Shown: positions 28,690 to 38,211, numbered from the stretch's first letter. The stretch is 59,364 nt of DNA from Clostridium sp. SM-530-WT-3G (GCF_012843905.1 NZ_JABAGC010000015.1:1-59364), one strand, 5' to 3'. Made by a program: numbers and translations. Notes: generated by a model not told the origin, from the sequence alone.

Positions 28690-29634
28690 ATGGAAGGTAT
28701 TTGGATAGAAGTAAGTGTAGTTACAAAAAGTGAGGCTTTAGAAGCAATCTCAGGAATATTTTATGGATTAGGATGTCCTAATGTTGCAATTGAAGATCCT
28801 CAAGATTTATTATCAAGAGATCAAGGGCCTTTAACTTGGGATTTTGCAGATATAAATATATTAGAGCACAAAGGTAAAGCAGCAGTTGTTAAAGCATATT
28901 TTTCACAAGATGATAAAGTTGAAGAAATCGTTGAATATACAAAAGAAAAGCTTGAAGAATTAAAAGAAATGGGATTTGATATAGGTGAAGGTGAAGTAAC
29001 TTATAAAGAAATGCATGAAGAAGACTGGGCAAATAATTGGAAGAAGTATTATAAACCAGTGAAAATAACTGATAAGATTGTTATCAAACCAATTTGGGAA
29101 GAATATTCAAAAAATGATGGTGAATTAGTTATCGAATTAGACCCAGGAATGGCATTTGGTACAGGAACACATGAAACTACAAGAATGTGTATTCAAGCCT
29201 TAGATAAATATGTAGAAAAAGATACAACTGTATTTGATGTTGGATGTGGTTCTGGTATTCTTGCAATAGCTGCAGCTAAACTTGGAGCAAAACATGTTGT
29301 TGGTGTAGATTTAGATCCAGTAGCCGTTGATTCTTCAAAAGAAAATATTGGATTCAACAATTTAAATAATATTGAAGTATTAGAAGGAAATTTACTAGAC
29401 GTAGTTGATGGAAAAGCAGATATTGTTGTTGCAAATATAATAGCTGAAATCATTTGTGTCTTAACTCCAGATGTTAAGAAAGCATTAAATGAAGGTGGTT
29501 TATTCATAACTTCAGGAATAATTCATGACAGAGTAGATATGGTTGTAGAAAAATTAAAAGAATGTGGATTTGAAGTATTAGAAATAAATAAAGATGGGGA
29601 ATGGAACTGTATAGTTGCTAAAGCTATAGGTTAG
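28690..29634 (+). CDS. prmA: Ribosomal protein L11 methyltransferase
   Basis: PrmA trimethylates ribosomal protein L11. This 314-residue enzyme has the N-terminal substrate-binding domain and a C-terminal Rossmann domain with 'DPGMAFGTGTHETTRM' near residue 155 and the SAM motif 'FDVGCGSGILAIAAAKLGA' near residue 181. 'VVANIIAEII' (about 250-259) is the catalytic NxxxxxL-type segment of the family. AGAAAGGAA precedes the ATG. It is followed 20 bases later by rsmE, and in B. subtilis the same pair follows dnaJ. Confidence 0.96.
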   Translation: MEGIWIEVSVVTKSEALEAISGIFYGLGCPNVAIEDPQDLLSRDQGPLTWDFADINILEHKGKAAVVKAYFSQDDKVEEIVEYTKEKLEELKEMGFDIGEGEVTYKEMHEEDWANNWKKYYKPVKITDKIVIKPIWEEYSKNDGELVIELDPGMAFGTGTHETTRMCIQALDKYVEKDTTVFDVGCGSGILAIAAAKLGAKHVVGVDLDPVAVDSSKENIGFNNLNNIEVLEGNLLDVVDGKADIVVANIIAEIICVLTPDVKKALNEGGLFITSGIIHDRVDMVVEKLKECGFEVLEINKDGEWNCIVAKAIG

Positions 29635-29654
29635 GACAGGAGGTAATCTTCAAA

Positions 29655-30422
29655 GTGCATAAATTTTTTACATCTCAAAATAATATTACTGATACTCAGG
29701 GAATAATCTTAGGAGATGATGTTAAGCACATTTATAAGGTACTAAGACTAAATGAGGGCGAAAAAGTAGTATTAAATGATTGTGAAGGAACAGAATATTT
29801 AGGGAAAATAAATACTATAACTAAGAATGAAGTTGTAGTAGATATTATAGAAAAACTTGATATAAATAATGAAAGTAGAGTTAAAATACATCTTTATCAA
29901 GGTCTACCAAAGGGACAAAAGATGGATCTTATAGTTCAAAAAGGAACTGAACTTGGTATATATAAATTTATTCCTACCATAACATCAAGGGTTGATGTGA
30001 AACTTAAAGGTGAATTCAAGAAACTTGATAGATTAAATAGGATAGCGCTTGAAGCTTCAAAGCAGTCGAAAAGAAGTATAATTCCTAAGGTAAATGAAGT
30101 GATAAATTTTGATGAAGCATTAAATGAATTAAAAAATATGGACCTTGTTTTGGTTCCATATGAAAATGCTGAAAACTTTGGGATAAAAACTTTAATGAAA
30201 AAACTTAATGATGAAAAAGTAGACTTAGATTCAATTAAGAACATAGGAATTGTTATAGGGCCTGAGGGTGGATTTGAAGAAAATGAAATAGAAATATTAA
30301 AAGAACAAGGCGCATACATAATTACTCTAGGAAATAGAATATTACGTACTGAAACGGCTGGGTTTACAGCAACAGCCTTAGTTCAATATGAATTAAGTGA
30401 TTTAGGAGGTACACTTGCGTAA
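29655..30422 (+). CDS. rsmE: 16S rRNA (uracil-1498-N3)-methyltransferase
   Basis: RsmE methylates U1498 in the decoding region of the small subunit. This 255-residue SPOUT-class protein has an N-terminal PUA-like part ('DVKHIYKVLRLNEGEKV') and the knotted C-terminal domain with 'IGIVIGPEGGFEENEI' and 'LGNRILRTETAGFTA'. The GTG start at 29655 is supported by CAGGAGGT. The stop codon overlaps the ATG of mtaB by one base (TAATG), so translation is coupled. Confidence 0.95.
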   Translation: MHKFFTSQNNITDTQGIILGDDVKHIYKVLRLNEGEKVVLNDCEGTEYLGKINTITKNEVVVDIIEKLDINNESRVKIHLYQGLPKGQKMDLIVQKGTELGIYKFIPTITSRVDVKLKGEFKKLDRLNRIALEASKQSKRSIIPKVNEVINFDEALNELKNMDLVLVPYENAENFGIKTLMKKLNDEKVDLDSIKNIGIVIGPEGGFEENEIEILKEQGAYIITLGNRILRTETAGFTATALVQYELSDLGGTLA

Positions 30423-31828
30423 TGGATGAAAACAATATAAACATAGTAAGAGCAAGTAGTGAAAAAACTAAAATTAAAAATTCACCTAAAATATCTATAA
30501 GCAAAAAAAATACAGAAGGTAAACAGCTTGTAGCATTTTCAACATTAGGATGTAGGGTGAATCATTATGAAACTGAGGCTATGGCTGAAAAGTTCATAAG
30601 AGAAGGATATGAAGTTACTGATTTCAATAATTATGCAGATGTATATGTAATAAATACCTGCTCAGTAACTAATATGAGTGATAAAAAATCAAGACAAATA
30701 ATAGGTAGGGCAAGAAGAACTAATCCAGAAGCAATCATTGCAGCAGTAGGATGTTATTCACAAGCTTCACCTGATGAAGTTGCAAAAATTGAAGGTGTAG
30801 ATGTAGTTCTTGGAACTAGAAATAAAGGAGATATTGTTTATTATGTAAATAAGGCTAAGGATGAACAAAAACCTCAAATGATGGTTGGAGAAGTTTTAAG
30901 AAATAAACAATTTGAAGATTTAAATATAGAAGAATTCCAAGATAAAACAAGAGCGTTCTTAAAAATACAAGATGGATGTAACAGATTTTGTTCATATTGT
31001 GTAATACCTTATACAAGAGGAACAACTTGTTCAAAAGATCCAGAAAAGGTTCTTAATGAAATAAGACAACTAGCTGAACATGGATTTAAAGAAATAATAT
31101 TATCTGGTATACATACTGCTTCTTATGGAGTGGATTTAGAGGGAGATATTACTTTAGTATCTTTATTAGAGGAAATTGAAAAGCTAGATGGAATCGAAAG
31201 AGTTAGAATTGGCTCTATTGAACCATCATTTTTTACAGATGAAGTTATTGAAAAGATTAAAAACATGAAGAAGCTTTGTCCTCAATTCCATTTATCTTTA
31301 CAAAGTGGATGTGATGCTACATTAAAGAGAATGAATAGAAGATATACTGCAAAGGAATATGAAGAAGCAGTACAAAAGATTAGACAAAATTTAAAGGATG
31401 CATCTATAACAACAGATGTTATTGTTGGATTCCCTGGAGAAACAGATGAGGAATTTAACGAAACATATGAATACTTAAAGAGATTAAAACTTACAAAAAC
31501 TCATGTGTTTAAGTATAGTCAAAGAAAAGGAACTAAAGCTCATGATATGCCAAATCAGGTGGATGGAACTATTAAAGAAAAGAGAAGTAAGGCTTTAATT
31601 GAACTTAATGATAAGAATGAAGCTGATTTTAGTGAATCTTTAGTAGGAAGAGAAATGGATGTCTTGGTTGAACAAGAAGTATCTAATAAACCAGGTGTAT
31701 TTGAAGGATATACTAGAAACTATGTTAAAGTAGAAATTCCAGGATGCTGTCCAGAAAGTGTCGGAAAAATAGTTCAATGTAAAATTGAAGAAGCAAATGG
31801 TGATTACGTAACTGGAAAATTATTATAA
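30422..31828 (+). CDS. mtaB: tRNA t6A37 methylthiotransferase MtaB
   Basis: MtaB converts t6A37 to ms2t6A37 in ANN-decoding tRNAs. This 468-residue protein has an N-terminal UPF0004 domain with 'STLGCRVNHYETEAM' and further cluster cysteines ('INTCSV', 'AVGCYSQ'), a radical SAM core with CxxxCxxC in 'GCNRFCSYCVIP', and a C-terminal TRAM domain. About 33 polar residues precede the point where relatives begin, an extension with no obvious motif and no internal start codon to replace it. The start overlaps the rsmE stop. Confidence 0.95.
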   Translation: MDENNINIVRASSEKTKIKNSPKISISKKNTEGKQLVAFSTLGCRVNHYETEAMAEKFIREGYEVTDFNNYADVYVINTCSVTNMSDKKSRQIIGRARRTNPEAIIAAVGCYSQASPDEVAKIEGVDVVLGTRNKGDIVYYVNKAKDEQKPQMMVGEVLRNKQFEDLNIEEFQDKTRAFLKIQDGCNRFCSYCVIPYTRGTTCSKDPEKVLNEIRQLAEHGFKEIILSGIHTASYGVDLEGDITLVSLLEEIEKLDGIERVRIGSIEPSFFTDEVIEKIKNMKKLCPQFHLSLQSGCDATLKRMNRRYTAKEYEEAVQKIRQNLKDASITTDVIVGFPGETDEEFNETYEYLKRLKLTKTHVFKYSQRKGTKAHDMPNQVDGTIKEKRSKALIELNDKNEADFSESLVGREMDVLVEQEVSNKPGVFEGYTRNYVKVEIPGCCPESVGKIVQCKIEEANGDYVTGKLL

Positions 31829-31935
31829 TATTTTGATATAATAAGTTCTGATAGTGTATGGAAATAATAGATTATAAACGAAATTTAATTTATTGTTACA
31901 CGTAATTATAGAAATTATTCGAAGGAGGTGAATTC

Positions 31936-32280
31936 ATGGAAGATTGTATTTTTTGTAAGATAATAAAGGGAGAAATTCCAAGCAGTAAAGTATATGAAGA
32001 TGATAAAGTATATGCTTTTAAAGATATAAATCCAGAAGCTCCTGTACATTTATTAGTGATACCTAAAGAACATATTGAGAGTGCTAATGCCTTAAATGAA
32101 AATAATATTGAAATAGTTTCACATATATTTAAGGTTATTAATAAACTAGCAGTAGAACATGGTATTTCCGAAAATGGTTATAGAATAGTTAATAACTGTG
32201 GGGAAGATGGAGGACAAACTGTAAAACATTTACATTTTCACGTGCTTGGAGGAAGAAACCTTCAATGGCCTCCAGGCTAA
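31936..32280 (+). CDS. HIT-family purine nucleoside phosphoramidase (HinT-like)
   Basis: This 114-residue histidine-triad protein has H98, H100 and H102 in 'HLHFHVLGG' and the N-terminal 'CIFCKIIKGEIPSSKVYEDD', where C and C may bind zinc. HinT-type enzymes hydrolyse AMP-lysine or related phosphoramidates; the cellular substrate is uncertain. AAGGAGGTG precedes the ATG. It lies between mtaB and rpsU, a common clostridial arrangement, and is followed by a modest hairpin. Confidence 0.92.
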   Translation: MEDCIFCKIIKGEIPSSKVYEDDKVYAFKDINPEAPVHLLVIPKEHIESANALNENNIEIVSHIFKVINKLAVEHGISENGYRIVNNCGEDGGQTVKHLHFHVLGGRNLQWPPG

Positions 32281-32295
32281 TAGTCAAAAAATAGT

Positions 32296-32320
32296 GAGAA
32301 ATCTGTATAGATTTTTTCGT
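32296..32320 (+). terminator. Probable terminator after the HIT gene
   Basis: AAATCT pairs with AGATTT (6 bp core, extendable with A-T and G-T pairs) over a four-base loop, followed by T. It is weak but well placed, directly before the rpsU promoter. Confidence 0.55.
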
Positions 32321-32326
32321 AATTTC

Positions 32327-32356
32327 TTGACAGTAATTATTTAAATATTGTATAAT
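32327..32356 (+). promoter_or_regulatory. Strong promoter of rpsU-yqeY
   Basis: A consensus TTGACA (32327-32332) and consensus TATAAT (32351-32356) are separated by 18 bases. The leader contains TAGCT and AGCTA as a small hairpin directly before the GGAGGGAGGG ribosome binding site, where a structure could affect rpsU translation. Confidence 0.85.
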
Positions 32357-32418
32357 ACAATATGTGTTATTAAGCCCATAGCTGAGTTAATTTAAGCTAG
32401 CGGAGGGAGGGATATTAA

Positions 32419-32595
32419 ATGTCAGAAATCAAAGTTGGAGAAAACGAAACACTTGAAAGTTCATTAAGAAGATTTAAGAGAAAATGTGCTAGAGCTGGTG
32501 TTATTTCAGAAGTTAGAAAGAGAGAACACTACGAAAAGCCAAGCGTAAAGAGAAAGAAAAAATCAGAAGCTGCTAGAAAGAGAAAATTCAAATAG
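32419..32595 (+). CDS. rpsU: 30S ribosomal protein S21
   Basis: This 58-residue, strongly basic protein begins [19 protein letters not shown] and ends in ARKRKFK, the usual bS21 pattern ('[20 protein letters not shown]' in the middle). It joins the small subunit near the anti-Shine-Dalgarno end of 16S rRNA. GGAGGGAGGG precedes the ATG. It is followed 34 bases later by yqeY, with which it shares the promoter, as in Bacillus. Confidence 0.97.
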   Translation: MSEIKVGENETLESSLRRFKRKCARAGVISEVRKREHYEKPSVKRKKKSEAARKRKFK

Positions 32596-32629
32596 TAGAT
32601 AATGATTTCCTTTGAAAGAGGGTTTAAAT

Positions 32630-33082
32630 ATGTCAAGTATTAAAGATAGATTACAAGAAGATTGGAAAGCTGCTTTAAAGACAAAGGATAAATTTACAGC
32701 TAACGTAATTAGTACTGCTAAATCTGCTGTATTATTAGTTGAAAAAACTGATAATAGAAAGCTAGAAGATGATGAAGTTATAACTATATTAGCTAAAGAA
32801 GTCAAGCAAAGACGTGAGTCTATGGTTGAATTTGAAAAAGGAAACAGACAAGATTTAGTTGATGCGTGTAAAGCTGAAATAGAAATTTTGTTAAAATACC
32901 TTCCTCAACAGTTAGGTGAAGAAGAGATAAAACAAATAGTAAAAGAATCAGCTGAAGAAGTGGGTGCAAATAGCATTAAAGATATGGGAAAAGTTATGTC
33001 AGTTGTCAGACCTAAAGTAGTAGGAAGAGCTGATGGTAAACTTGTAAGTCAAATCGTTAAAGAATATTTAAATAATAAATAA
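32630..33082 (+). CDS. yqeY: YqeY-family protein (GatB/YqeY domain)
   Basis: This 150-residue helical protein resembles the C-terminal tRNA-binding domain of GatB. The family is thought to relate to tRNA or amidotransferase function, without a proven role. Signature stretches are 'AKEVKQRRESMVEFEKGNRQD' and 'KDMGKVMSVVRPKVVGRADG'. ATG 32630 is chosen because AAGAGGG lies 7 bases upstream; a TTG at 32612 in frame is less likely. A good terminator follows. Confidence 0.93.
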   Translation: MSSIKDRLQEDWKAALKTKDKFTANVISTAKSAVLLVEKTDNRKLEDDEVITILAKEVKQRRESMVEFEKGNRQDLVDACKAEIEILLKYLPQQLGEEEIKQIVKESAEEVGANSIKDMGKVMSVVRPKVVGRADGKLVSQIVKEYLNNK

Positions 33083-33085
33083 TAG

Positions 33086-33115
33086 AAGAACTCAAGTTTT
33101 CTTGAGTTCTTTTAT
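33086..33115 (+). terminator. Terminator after yqeY
   Basis: AAGAACTCAAG pairs perfectly with CTTGAGTTCTT (11 bp) around a four-base T loop, ending in TTATT. Confidence 0.9.
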
Positions 33116-33223
33116 TATTTATTATTATTTTTATGTAAAATAAACCTTAAATTTATATGTTGTGCATTAAATCAACAATCCTATCATAAATTACAATGAA
33201 GAAGTTTATGTGGGAGGATTAAT

Positions 33224-33502
33224 ATGGAGGAAAGATTTCGAAAAAATAGGGAAAAGATATTAAATAAACTTGATTTTCCAAGTGATATATCTTTAGACTT
33301 ACCTAAAATAATTGTAATAGGAAATAGAGAAATTACAATAGAAAATCATAAAGGTATAATGGCATTTGAAAATAATATGGTTAAGATAAATTCTAGAATA
33401 GGTCCTATAATAGTCAAAGGAGAAAAATTTGAAATATTATTTATTGGCGAAACGAGTATGACTATAAATGGAATCTTTAAGGGAATTTCATATGAAGGGT
33501 AA
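33224..33502 (+). CDS. yqfC: Sporulation protein YqfC
   Basis: This 92-residue protein has no membrane segment and is of the YabP/YqfC family. The motif 'LPKIIVIGNREITIENHKGIM' spans residues 26-46, as expected for the family. In B. subtilis yqfC and yqfD are read by sigma-E in the mother cell; their exact function is not known. GGGAGG precedes the ATG. Its stop overlaps the yqfD start (TAATG), so the two are translationally coupled. Confidence 0.9.
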   Translation: MEERFRKNREKILNKLDFPSDISLDLPKIIVIGNREITIENHKGIMAFENNMVKINSRIGPIIVKGEKFEILFIGETSMTINGIFKGISYEG

Positions 33503-34641
33503 TGGTTAGAATGTTTGATAAACTAAAAAAAGGTGAAATTGCCATAGAAATAAGTGCCTTAAATCCTGAAAGAATTTTAAATGCTCTGTGGAATAGAAAT
33601 ATTTATACAGGGCATGTAATTAAACTAAACTTAACAACTATTAGGTTTATAATAGATTTTAGTGATTATAAAGAAACTGTAGATGTTATAAAAAGATTAA
33701 AAGGAAAATTTAAAGTTGTAGATAAAAGTGGAGGGATTCTTTTATTTATATTATTGAAGAGAAGAATATCCCTAATAATAGGAGGTATATTGTTTTTTGT
33801 AGTAATTTATGTTATGTCTAATTTTATATGGTCAATACAAATAGATACGAAGAATAATATATCTCCATTTGAAATAAGACAGCAACTTAATGAAATAGGA
33901 ATTAAGCCAGGGCTTAAAAAGACAGACTTAAATGTATATGAAATAGAAAGAAAAATGGAAAATTTAAATGATCAAATAATGTGGATTAGGACAAGAATTG
34001 AAGGCTCTACATTAAAGCTTGTAATAGAAGAGAAAATTAATCCTCCATCATTAGAGGAAAATGAAAATCCTAATGAAGTAGTTGCAAAAATGGATGGAGA
34101 AATACAGAGGGTATATACTTATTCTGGGAATGCAGCAGTGAAACCTGGAGATATAGTTAAAAAAGGAGATACATTAATACTTGGAGTTCAAGGAAGAGAA
34201 GGGTTTGAGAGAGAAGTAAAACCTAAAGGAACTGTTATTGCTAATACATTTTATGAAAAAGATATGGAAGTACAGATAAATGGTGATAAACTTACTAGAA
34301 GTGGAAACAAGAAAAATGAAATGTATCTAAATGTTTTTGGTAAAAAAATTTACTTAAAAAAAGTTTTAGATAGATATAAATATTATGATAAAATAGAAGA
34401 AAACAATGGATGTTTTAACAAAACAATATATTTTGAAAAGAAGCCTGAAAAAGTAAATGAGGATAAAGACAAAGCAGTTAATGAAGCTAGCAGAAAGTTA
34501 GAGCAGTCATTGAGTAAAACATTAAGCAACGATAGTAAAATAATAGATAAAAAGATTACTATTGATAAAATTGATGAAAATAATATTATGGTAAGAGTTC
34601 TATTTACTGTACAGCAAGATATTGCAAAGGGAATTTCATAA
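33502..34641 (+). CDS. yqfD: Sporulation protein YqfD
   Basis: YqfD is a membrane-anchored protein of 379 residues with a cytoplasmic N-terminal domain (about 1-85), a single membrane segment at about 89-112 and a large outside domain rich in beta strands (from 'IQIDTKNNISPFEIRQQL'). It is needed for efficient sporulation in Bacillus (sigma-E regulon) by an unknown mechanism. A second ATG three codons later, after GAAGGG, is an alternative start. pgpH follows after 32 bases; phoH, which often lies between them, is absent. Confidence 0.9.
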   Translation: MVRMFDKLKKGEIAIEISALNPERILNALWNRNIYTGHVIKLNLTTIRFIIDFSDYKETVDVIKRLKGKFKVVDKSGGILLFILLKRRISLIIGGILFFVVIYVMSNFIWSIQIDTKNNISPFEIRQQLNEIGIKPGLKKTDLNVYEIERKMENLNDQIMWIRTRIEGSTLKLVIEEKINPPSLEENENPNEVVAKMDGEIQRVYTYSGNAAVKPGDIVKKGDTLILGVQGREGFEREVKPKGTVIANTFYEKDMEVQINGDKLTRSGNKKNEMYLNVFGKKIYLKKVLDRYKYYDKIEENNGCFNKTIYFEKKPEKVNEDKDKAVNEASRKLEQSLSKTLSNDSKIIDKKITIDKIDENNIMVRVLFTVQQDIAKGIS

Positions 34642-34673
34642 TGTATTTGATGTAAGATGAAAAGGTGAGTAAC

Positions 34674-36761
34674 ATGAATAATAAAAAAAATAGTGTTAGA
34701 AAAATAAGTGATAAATTTAAGCGGAATTTATTATTTATAGGTGTTTTTGTGATTGCATATATATTAATTGTAACTGCAGTAACACCAAAGCAATATAGCT
34801 TAGAAGTCGGTCAGATACCTATGCAGGACATAAAGGCTCCTAGGGATACAATTGATGAAGAAGCTACCAGAAAGAAGGAAGAACAGGCTGTAGCAAAAGT
34901 AGATAATCAGTATACTCAAAAAACAGAGGTGAAAAATACAGCTGAAGATAATATAAAAGATTTATTTTCAAAATTAGTAGAATTGAGCGATAGTAATGCC
35001 TCACAAAGTGATAAGATATCTCAGCTAAAAGGAGTGGGAGGTATTACATTATCAGATAATCAATATGCGATATTGTTAGCTATACCTAAAGAAGATTTAG
35101 ATGGTATACAACAAAAGATTATTAATATTATTGATAATGCATATAAAAAGAATATTGGTGAAGATGAGGAAACTGAATTAAAACCGGCTAGAAAAAATGC
35201 AGTAAATGAAGTAGAAAAACTTAATCTTAATGCAAATCTTATTGAAGTATTAGGTGAAGTGGTTGAAAAACAAATTAATCCTAATTTTTTCCTTGATGAT
35301 GAAAAGAAACAAGAAATGATTAATGAAGCTAAAAAAAATGTTACTAAAGTTATGATAAAGCAGAATCAAATAATTGTTAAAGAAGGTGTTCCAGTTACAC
35401 AAGAACAATTAGATATATTATCAGATTTGGGAATGCTTGATAATGATAAAGAGTCAAAATATGCTTATGTATATATAATTTTAGTTTTGTTCTTATCATC
35501 AATATTGTTTTTACAATATAATTATATATATAGAAATTATAAAGATATTTACAATAATACTAAAAAACTTGTATTAATAAGTGTAATAAATTTAGGATCA
35601 TTAGTATTAGCAAGAGCTATTGGAAGTTTTTCGCCATACCTTATTCCATTTGCATGTGCACCAATGCTGCTTACATTGTTGTTAAATTACAAAATTTCTA
35701 TGTTTGTAAGTATATTAAATATAATACTTATTAGTGCAACAAATAGTTTTGATGTTCAGGTTATAATAGTTGGAGTAGTAACTTCGTTATTAGGTGCAAC
35801 TTTACTCAAGAAAATGCAGCAGAGAAATGATTTGATTTATTCTACAGGATATATAGCTATAGTGGGTTCAGTACTTACATTATCAACTGGAGTTCTTATA
35901 TCAAGTGATTTTGTTGAAGTTCTTATGAAGAGTGGTTTTGCATTTATAGGTGGAGCACTTTCGGGAGTATTAGCACTTGGAATTTTACCATTTTTAGAAG
36001 GATCATTTAATGAAGTTACAACATTAAAACTTCTAGAACTCTCAAATCCTAATAATGTATTACTAAAGAAATTATTGATGGATGCACCAGGAACATACCA
36101 CCATAGTATGCTTGTAGCAAATTTAGCAGAGATGGCGTCAGAGGAAGTAGGAGCAAATTCAGTTGTGACAAGAATAGGAGCTTACTATCATGATATAGGA
36201 AAGACTCAAAAACCATATTTCTTTGCAGAAAATCAGATAGGGGGAGATAATCCACATAATAATCTTGATCCAGAACTAAGTGCAAAGATTATTATTTCTC
36301 ATGTTAAAGATGGTATTGAGCTTGCTAAGAAATACAATATACCAAGTGTAATTCAAGATATTATTGCTCAACATCATGGTACTACACTTGTAAAGTATTT
36401 TTATTACACAGCTAAAAATAATGCTGAAAATCCTGATGATATTAAGGAAGAAAATTTTAGGTATCCTGGACCTATTCCAAATAGTAAAGAATCAGGAATA
36501 ATAATGCTTGCTGATAGTGTTGAGGCAGCAGTACGTTCAATAAAGGAACCAAACGAAGATAAAATAAAGGAAATGGTTAATAATATAGTTAATGACAAAT
36601 TATCTTCAGGACAACTAGATAATTGTGATCTTACTATAAATGATATCCGAAAGATTAAAAAGTGCTTCCTTACAGCATTAAATGGAATTTATCATCACAG
36701 AGTTGAATATCCAAAGGAAAAAATAAAAGAATTAAATAATACGAAGGAGAATGAAAAGTAA
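34674..36761 (+). CDS. pgpH: 7TMR-HD membrane phosphodiesterase PgpH (YqfF)
   Basis: PgpH-type proteins hydrolyse cyclic di-AMP to pApA. This protein of about 695 residues has one N-terminal helix (about 17-37), an extracellular 7TMR-HDED domain (about 40-260), seven membrane segments (about 265-460) and a cytoplasmic HD domain with '[14 protein letters not shown]' and the metal pair HD in 'AYYHDIGKT'. ATG 34674 is preferred because AAAGGTGA precedes it; a GTG at 34665 would add three residues. The stop overlaps the ybeY ATG (TAATG). Substrate assignment is by family. Confidence 0.93.
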   Translation: MNNKKNSVRKISDKFKRNLLFIGVFVIAYILIVTAVTPKQYSLEVGQIPMQDIKAPRDTIDEEATRKKEEQAVAKVDNQYTQKTEVKNTAEDNIKDLFSKLVELSDSNASQSDKISQLKGVGGITLSDNQYAILLAIPKEDLDGIQQKIINIIDNAYKKNIGEDEETELKPARKNAVNEVEKLNLNANLIEVLGEVVEKQINPNFFLDDEKKQEMINEAKKNVTKVMIKQNQIIVKEGVPVTQEQLDILSDLGMLDNDKESKYAYVYIILVLFLSSILFLQYNYIYRNYKDIYNNTKKLVLISVINLGSLVLARAIGSFSPYLIPFACAPMLLTLLLNYKISMFVSILNIILISATNSFDVQVIIVGVVTSLLGATLLKKMQQRNDLIYSTGYIAIVGSVLTLSTGVLISSDFVEVLMKSGFAFIGGALSGVLALGILPFLEGSFNEVTTLKLLELSNPNNVLLKKLLMDAPGTYHHSMLVANLAEMASEEVGANSVVTRIGAYYHDIGKTQKPYFFAENQIGGDNPHNNLDPELSAKIIISHVKDGIELAKKYNIPSVIQDIIAQHHGTTLVKYFYYTAKNNAENPDDIKEENFRYPGPIPNSKESGIIMLADSVEAAVRSIKEPNEDKIKEMVNNIVNDKLSSGQLDNCDLTINDIRKIKKCFLTALNGIYHHRVEYPKEKIKELNNTKENEK

Positions 36762-37267
36762 TGATTTATGTGGATAATAGACAAGAAAAGATAGAAGCAG
36801 ATGAAGAATTAGTTTCTTTATTGAAAAAGGTAATTGAATTTACCCTTAAAGAAGAAGAAGTTGAAGTAGACTGTGAAGTTTCATTGCTTTTTGTTGATAA
36901 TGACGAAATAAGAGAAATAAATAATGAGACTAGAGGGATAGATAGGGCTACGGATGTTTTATCATTTCCAATGCTTGATTATGAAAATAAGAAAGTGTTT
37001 AAAGAAATATACAAAAATTATGAGTTTTCACAAAGTGACTGCGATGGAGAAGAACTTGTTTTAGGAGACGTTGTTTTATCTTTAGAAAGAGCATTAGAGC
37101 AGTCAAAAGAGTTTAATCATTCCTTTGAAAGAGAAGCTTCATATCTTGTAGTACATTCTATATTGCATTTACTAGGATACGACCATATGGAAGAAGACGA
37201 TAAGGTTGTTATGAGAAAAAGAGAAGAGGAAATTTTAAATAAATTAAATATAACAAGAGAAGATTAA
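36761..37267 (+). CDS. ybeY: Endoribonuclease YbeY
   Basis: YbeY is a zinc-dependent endoribonuclease involved in 16S rRNA 3'-end maturation and ribosome quality control. This 168-residue protein has the metal site HxxxHxxxxxH: H132, H136 and H142 in '[11 protein letters not shown]'. 'TDVLSFPM' near residue 65 is the second signature. It is coupled to pgpH by an overlapping start and stop. It closes the yqfC-yqfD-pgpH-ybeY operon and is followed by tandem hairpins and inverted heptad arrays. Confidence 0.96.
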   Translation: MIYVDNRQEKIEADEELVSLLKKVIEFTLKEEEVEVDCEVSLLFVDNDEIREINNETRGIDRATDVLSFPMLDYENKKVFKEIYKNYEFSQSDCDGEELVLGDVVLSLERALEQSKEFNHSFEREASYLVVHSILHLLGYDHMEEDDKVVMRKREEEILNKLNITRED

Positions 37268-37300
37268 AACAGTTATCAGTTAACAATTAACAGGTAACAG
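37266..37300 (-). repeat. Inverted heptad array after ybeY (left arm)
   Basis: Five in-phase units (AAAACAG, TTATCAG, TTAACAA, TTAACAG, GTAACAG) are the reverse complement of the CTGTTAA family. They start at the ybeY stop codon and face the forward array at 37461-37488. Confidence 0.7.
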
Positions 37301-37305
37301 TTTCA

Positions 37306-37376
37306 GGAAAAAACAGCGAACTGTTTTTTAATATAAATTACATAAGATATTCTTTTGAATATCTTATGTAATTTTT
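37306..37376 (+). terminator. Tandem terminators after ybeY
   Basis: Two hairpins follow each other. The first is AAAAAACAG-CGAA-CTGTTTTTT. The second, at about 37336-37376, pairs AAATTACATAAGATATTC with GAATATCTTATGTAATTT (18 bp, perfect) over a TTTT loop and ends in T. Both lie between the two facing heptad arrays. Confidence 0.85.
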
Positions 37377-37460
37377 TGTATAAGGAGTATAATAGTAATA
37401 AGTTACTTATGATATAGATGTATGGTGTAAGGTATATTATAAATAGTGGTTAATGGGTAT

Positions 37461-37488
37461 GAGTTAATTGTTACTTGATAACTATTAA
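37461..37488 (+). repeat. Heptad repeat array upstream of dgkA (right arm)
   Basis: Four in-phase units (GAGTTAA, TTGTTAC, TTGATAA, CTATTAA) end 21 bases before the dgkA ATG, just ahead of its TTGGGTG ribosome binding site. Confidence 0.65.
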
Positions 37489-37509
37489 CCGAAAAGTTGG
37501 GTGTTTAAG

Positions 37510-38211
37510 ATGAAAATGAAAAAAGTTTTAGATAGTTTCAACAATGCGATAAATGGAATAATAGATACAGTAAGAACAGAAAGAAATATGAGAATACATT
37601 TAGTAGTGTGTTTAGGGGTACTTGTTGCTTGTTTTTTCTTTAATATAACAAAGTATGAGTTTCTTGCCCTTGCAATGACTATAACTATGGTTATAAGTGC
37701 AGAGCTTGTAAATACAGCTGTTGAAGCTACAATTGATATGACTACTAATTATTATCATCCTCTAGCTAAGGTTGCAAAAAATGCTGCGGCTGGTGCAGTG
37801 CTTGTAACAGCGTTAAATGCTGTACTTGTAGGATATGTGATATTTTGGGATAAACTAAGCTATATTTCATATTCTTTGATTAATACAGTTAAAAGCTCTG
37901 AGCCATATACAATATTTATTGTATTAGTTATAGTATGTATTGCTACAATAATTGTAAAGGCAATTTTTGGGGAAGGAACGCCGCTTAAAGGTGGAATGCC
38001 TAGTGGGCATAGTGCTTTAGGATTTTCAATAGCTACAGCTATTTCTCTTATTACTGAAGAACCAACATGTATACTTTTAAGTTTTATCTTAGCTGTAATA
38101 ACAGCTCAGAGTAGGGTTGATTCTGAAGTTCATACAGTATTTGAAGTAGTGGTAGGAGCAGTGTTTGGAATTCTTCTTACGTTATTTATCTTTACAGTGT
38201 TTAGATTATAG
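37510..38211 (+). CDS. dgkA: Diacylglycerol/undecaprenol kinase fused to a PAP2 phosphatase domain
   Basis: The first ~115 residues are a DgkA-type membrane kinase: 'GIIDTVRTERNMRIHL', then 'AELVNTAVEATIDM' with the active-site E and N, and 'AKVAKNAAAGAVLV'. The last ~100 residues are a PAP2 phosphatase: 'KGGMPSGHSALGFS', then 'SRVDSEVHTVFEVVVG'. The kinase normally phosphorylates undecaprenol in Gram-positives and the phosphatase removes such phosphates, so the fusion may recycle undecaprenyl phosphate. The last PAP2 motif has E where D is usual (H-x3-E). ATG 37510 is preferred over GTG 37501. It lies directly before era, as in Bacillus. Confidence 0.9.
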   Translation: MKMKKVLDSFNNAINGIIDTVRTERNMRIHLVVCLGVLVACFFFNITKYEFLALAMTITMVISAELVNTAVEATIDMTTNYYHPLAKVAKNAAAGAVLVTALNAVLVGYVIFWDKLSYISYSLINTVKSSEPYTIFIVLVIVCIATIIVKAIFGEGTPLKGGMPSGHSALGFSIATAISLITEEPTCILLSFILAVITAQSRVDSEVHTVFEVVVGAVFGILLTLFIFTVFRL

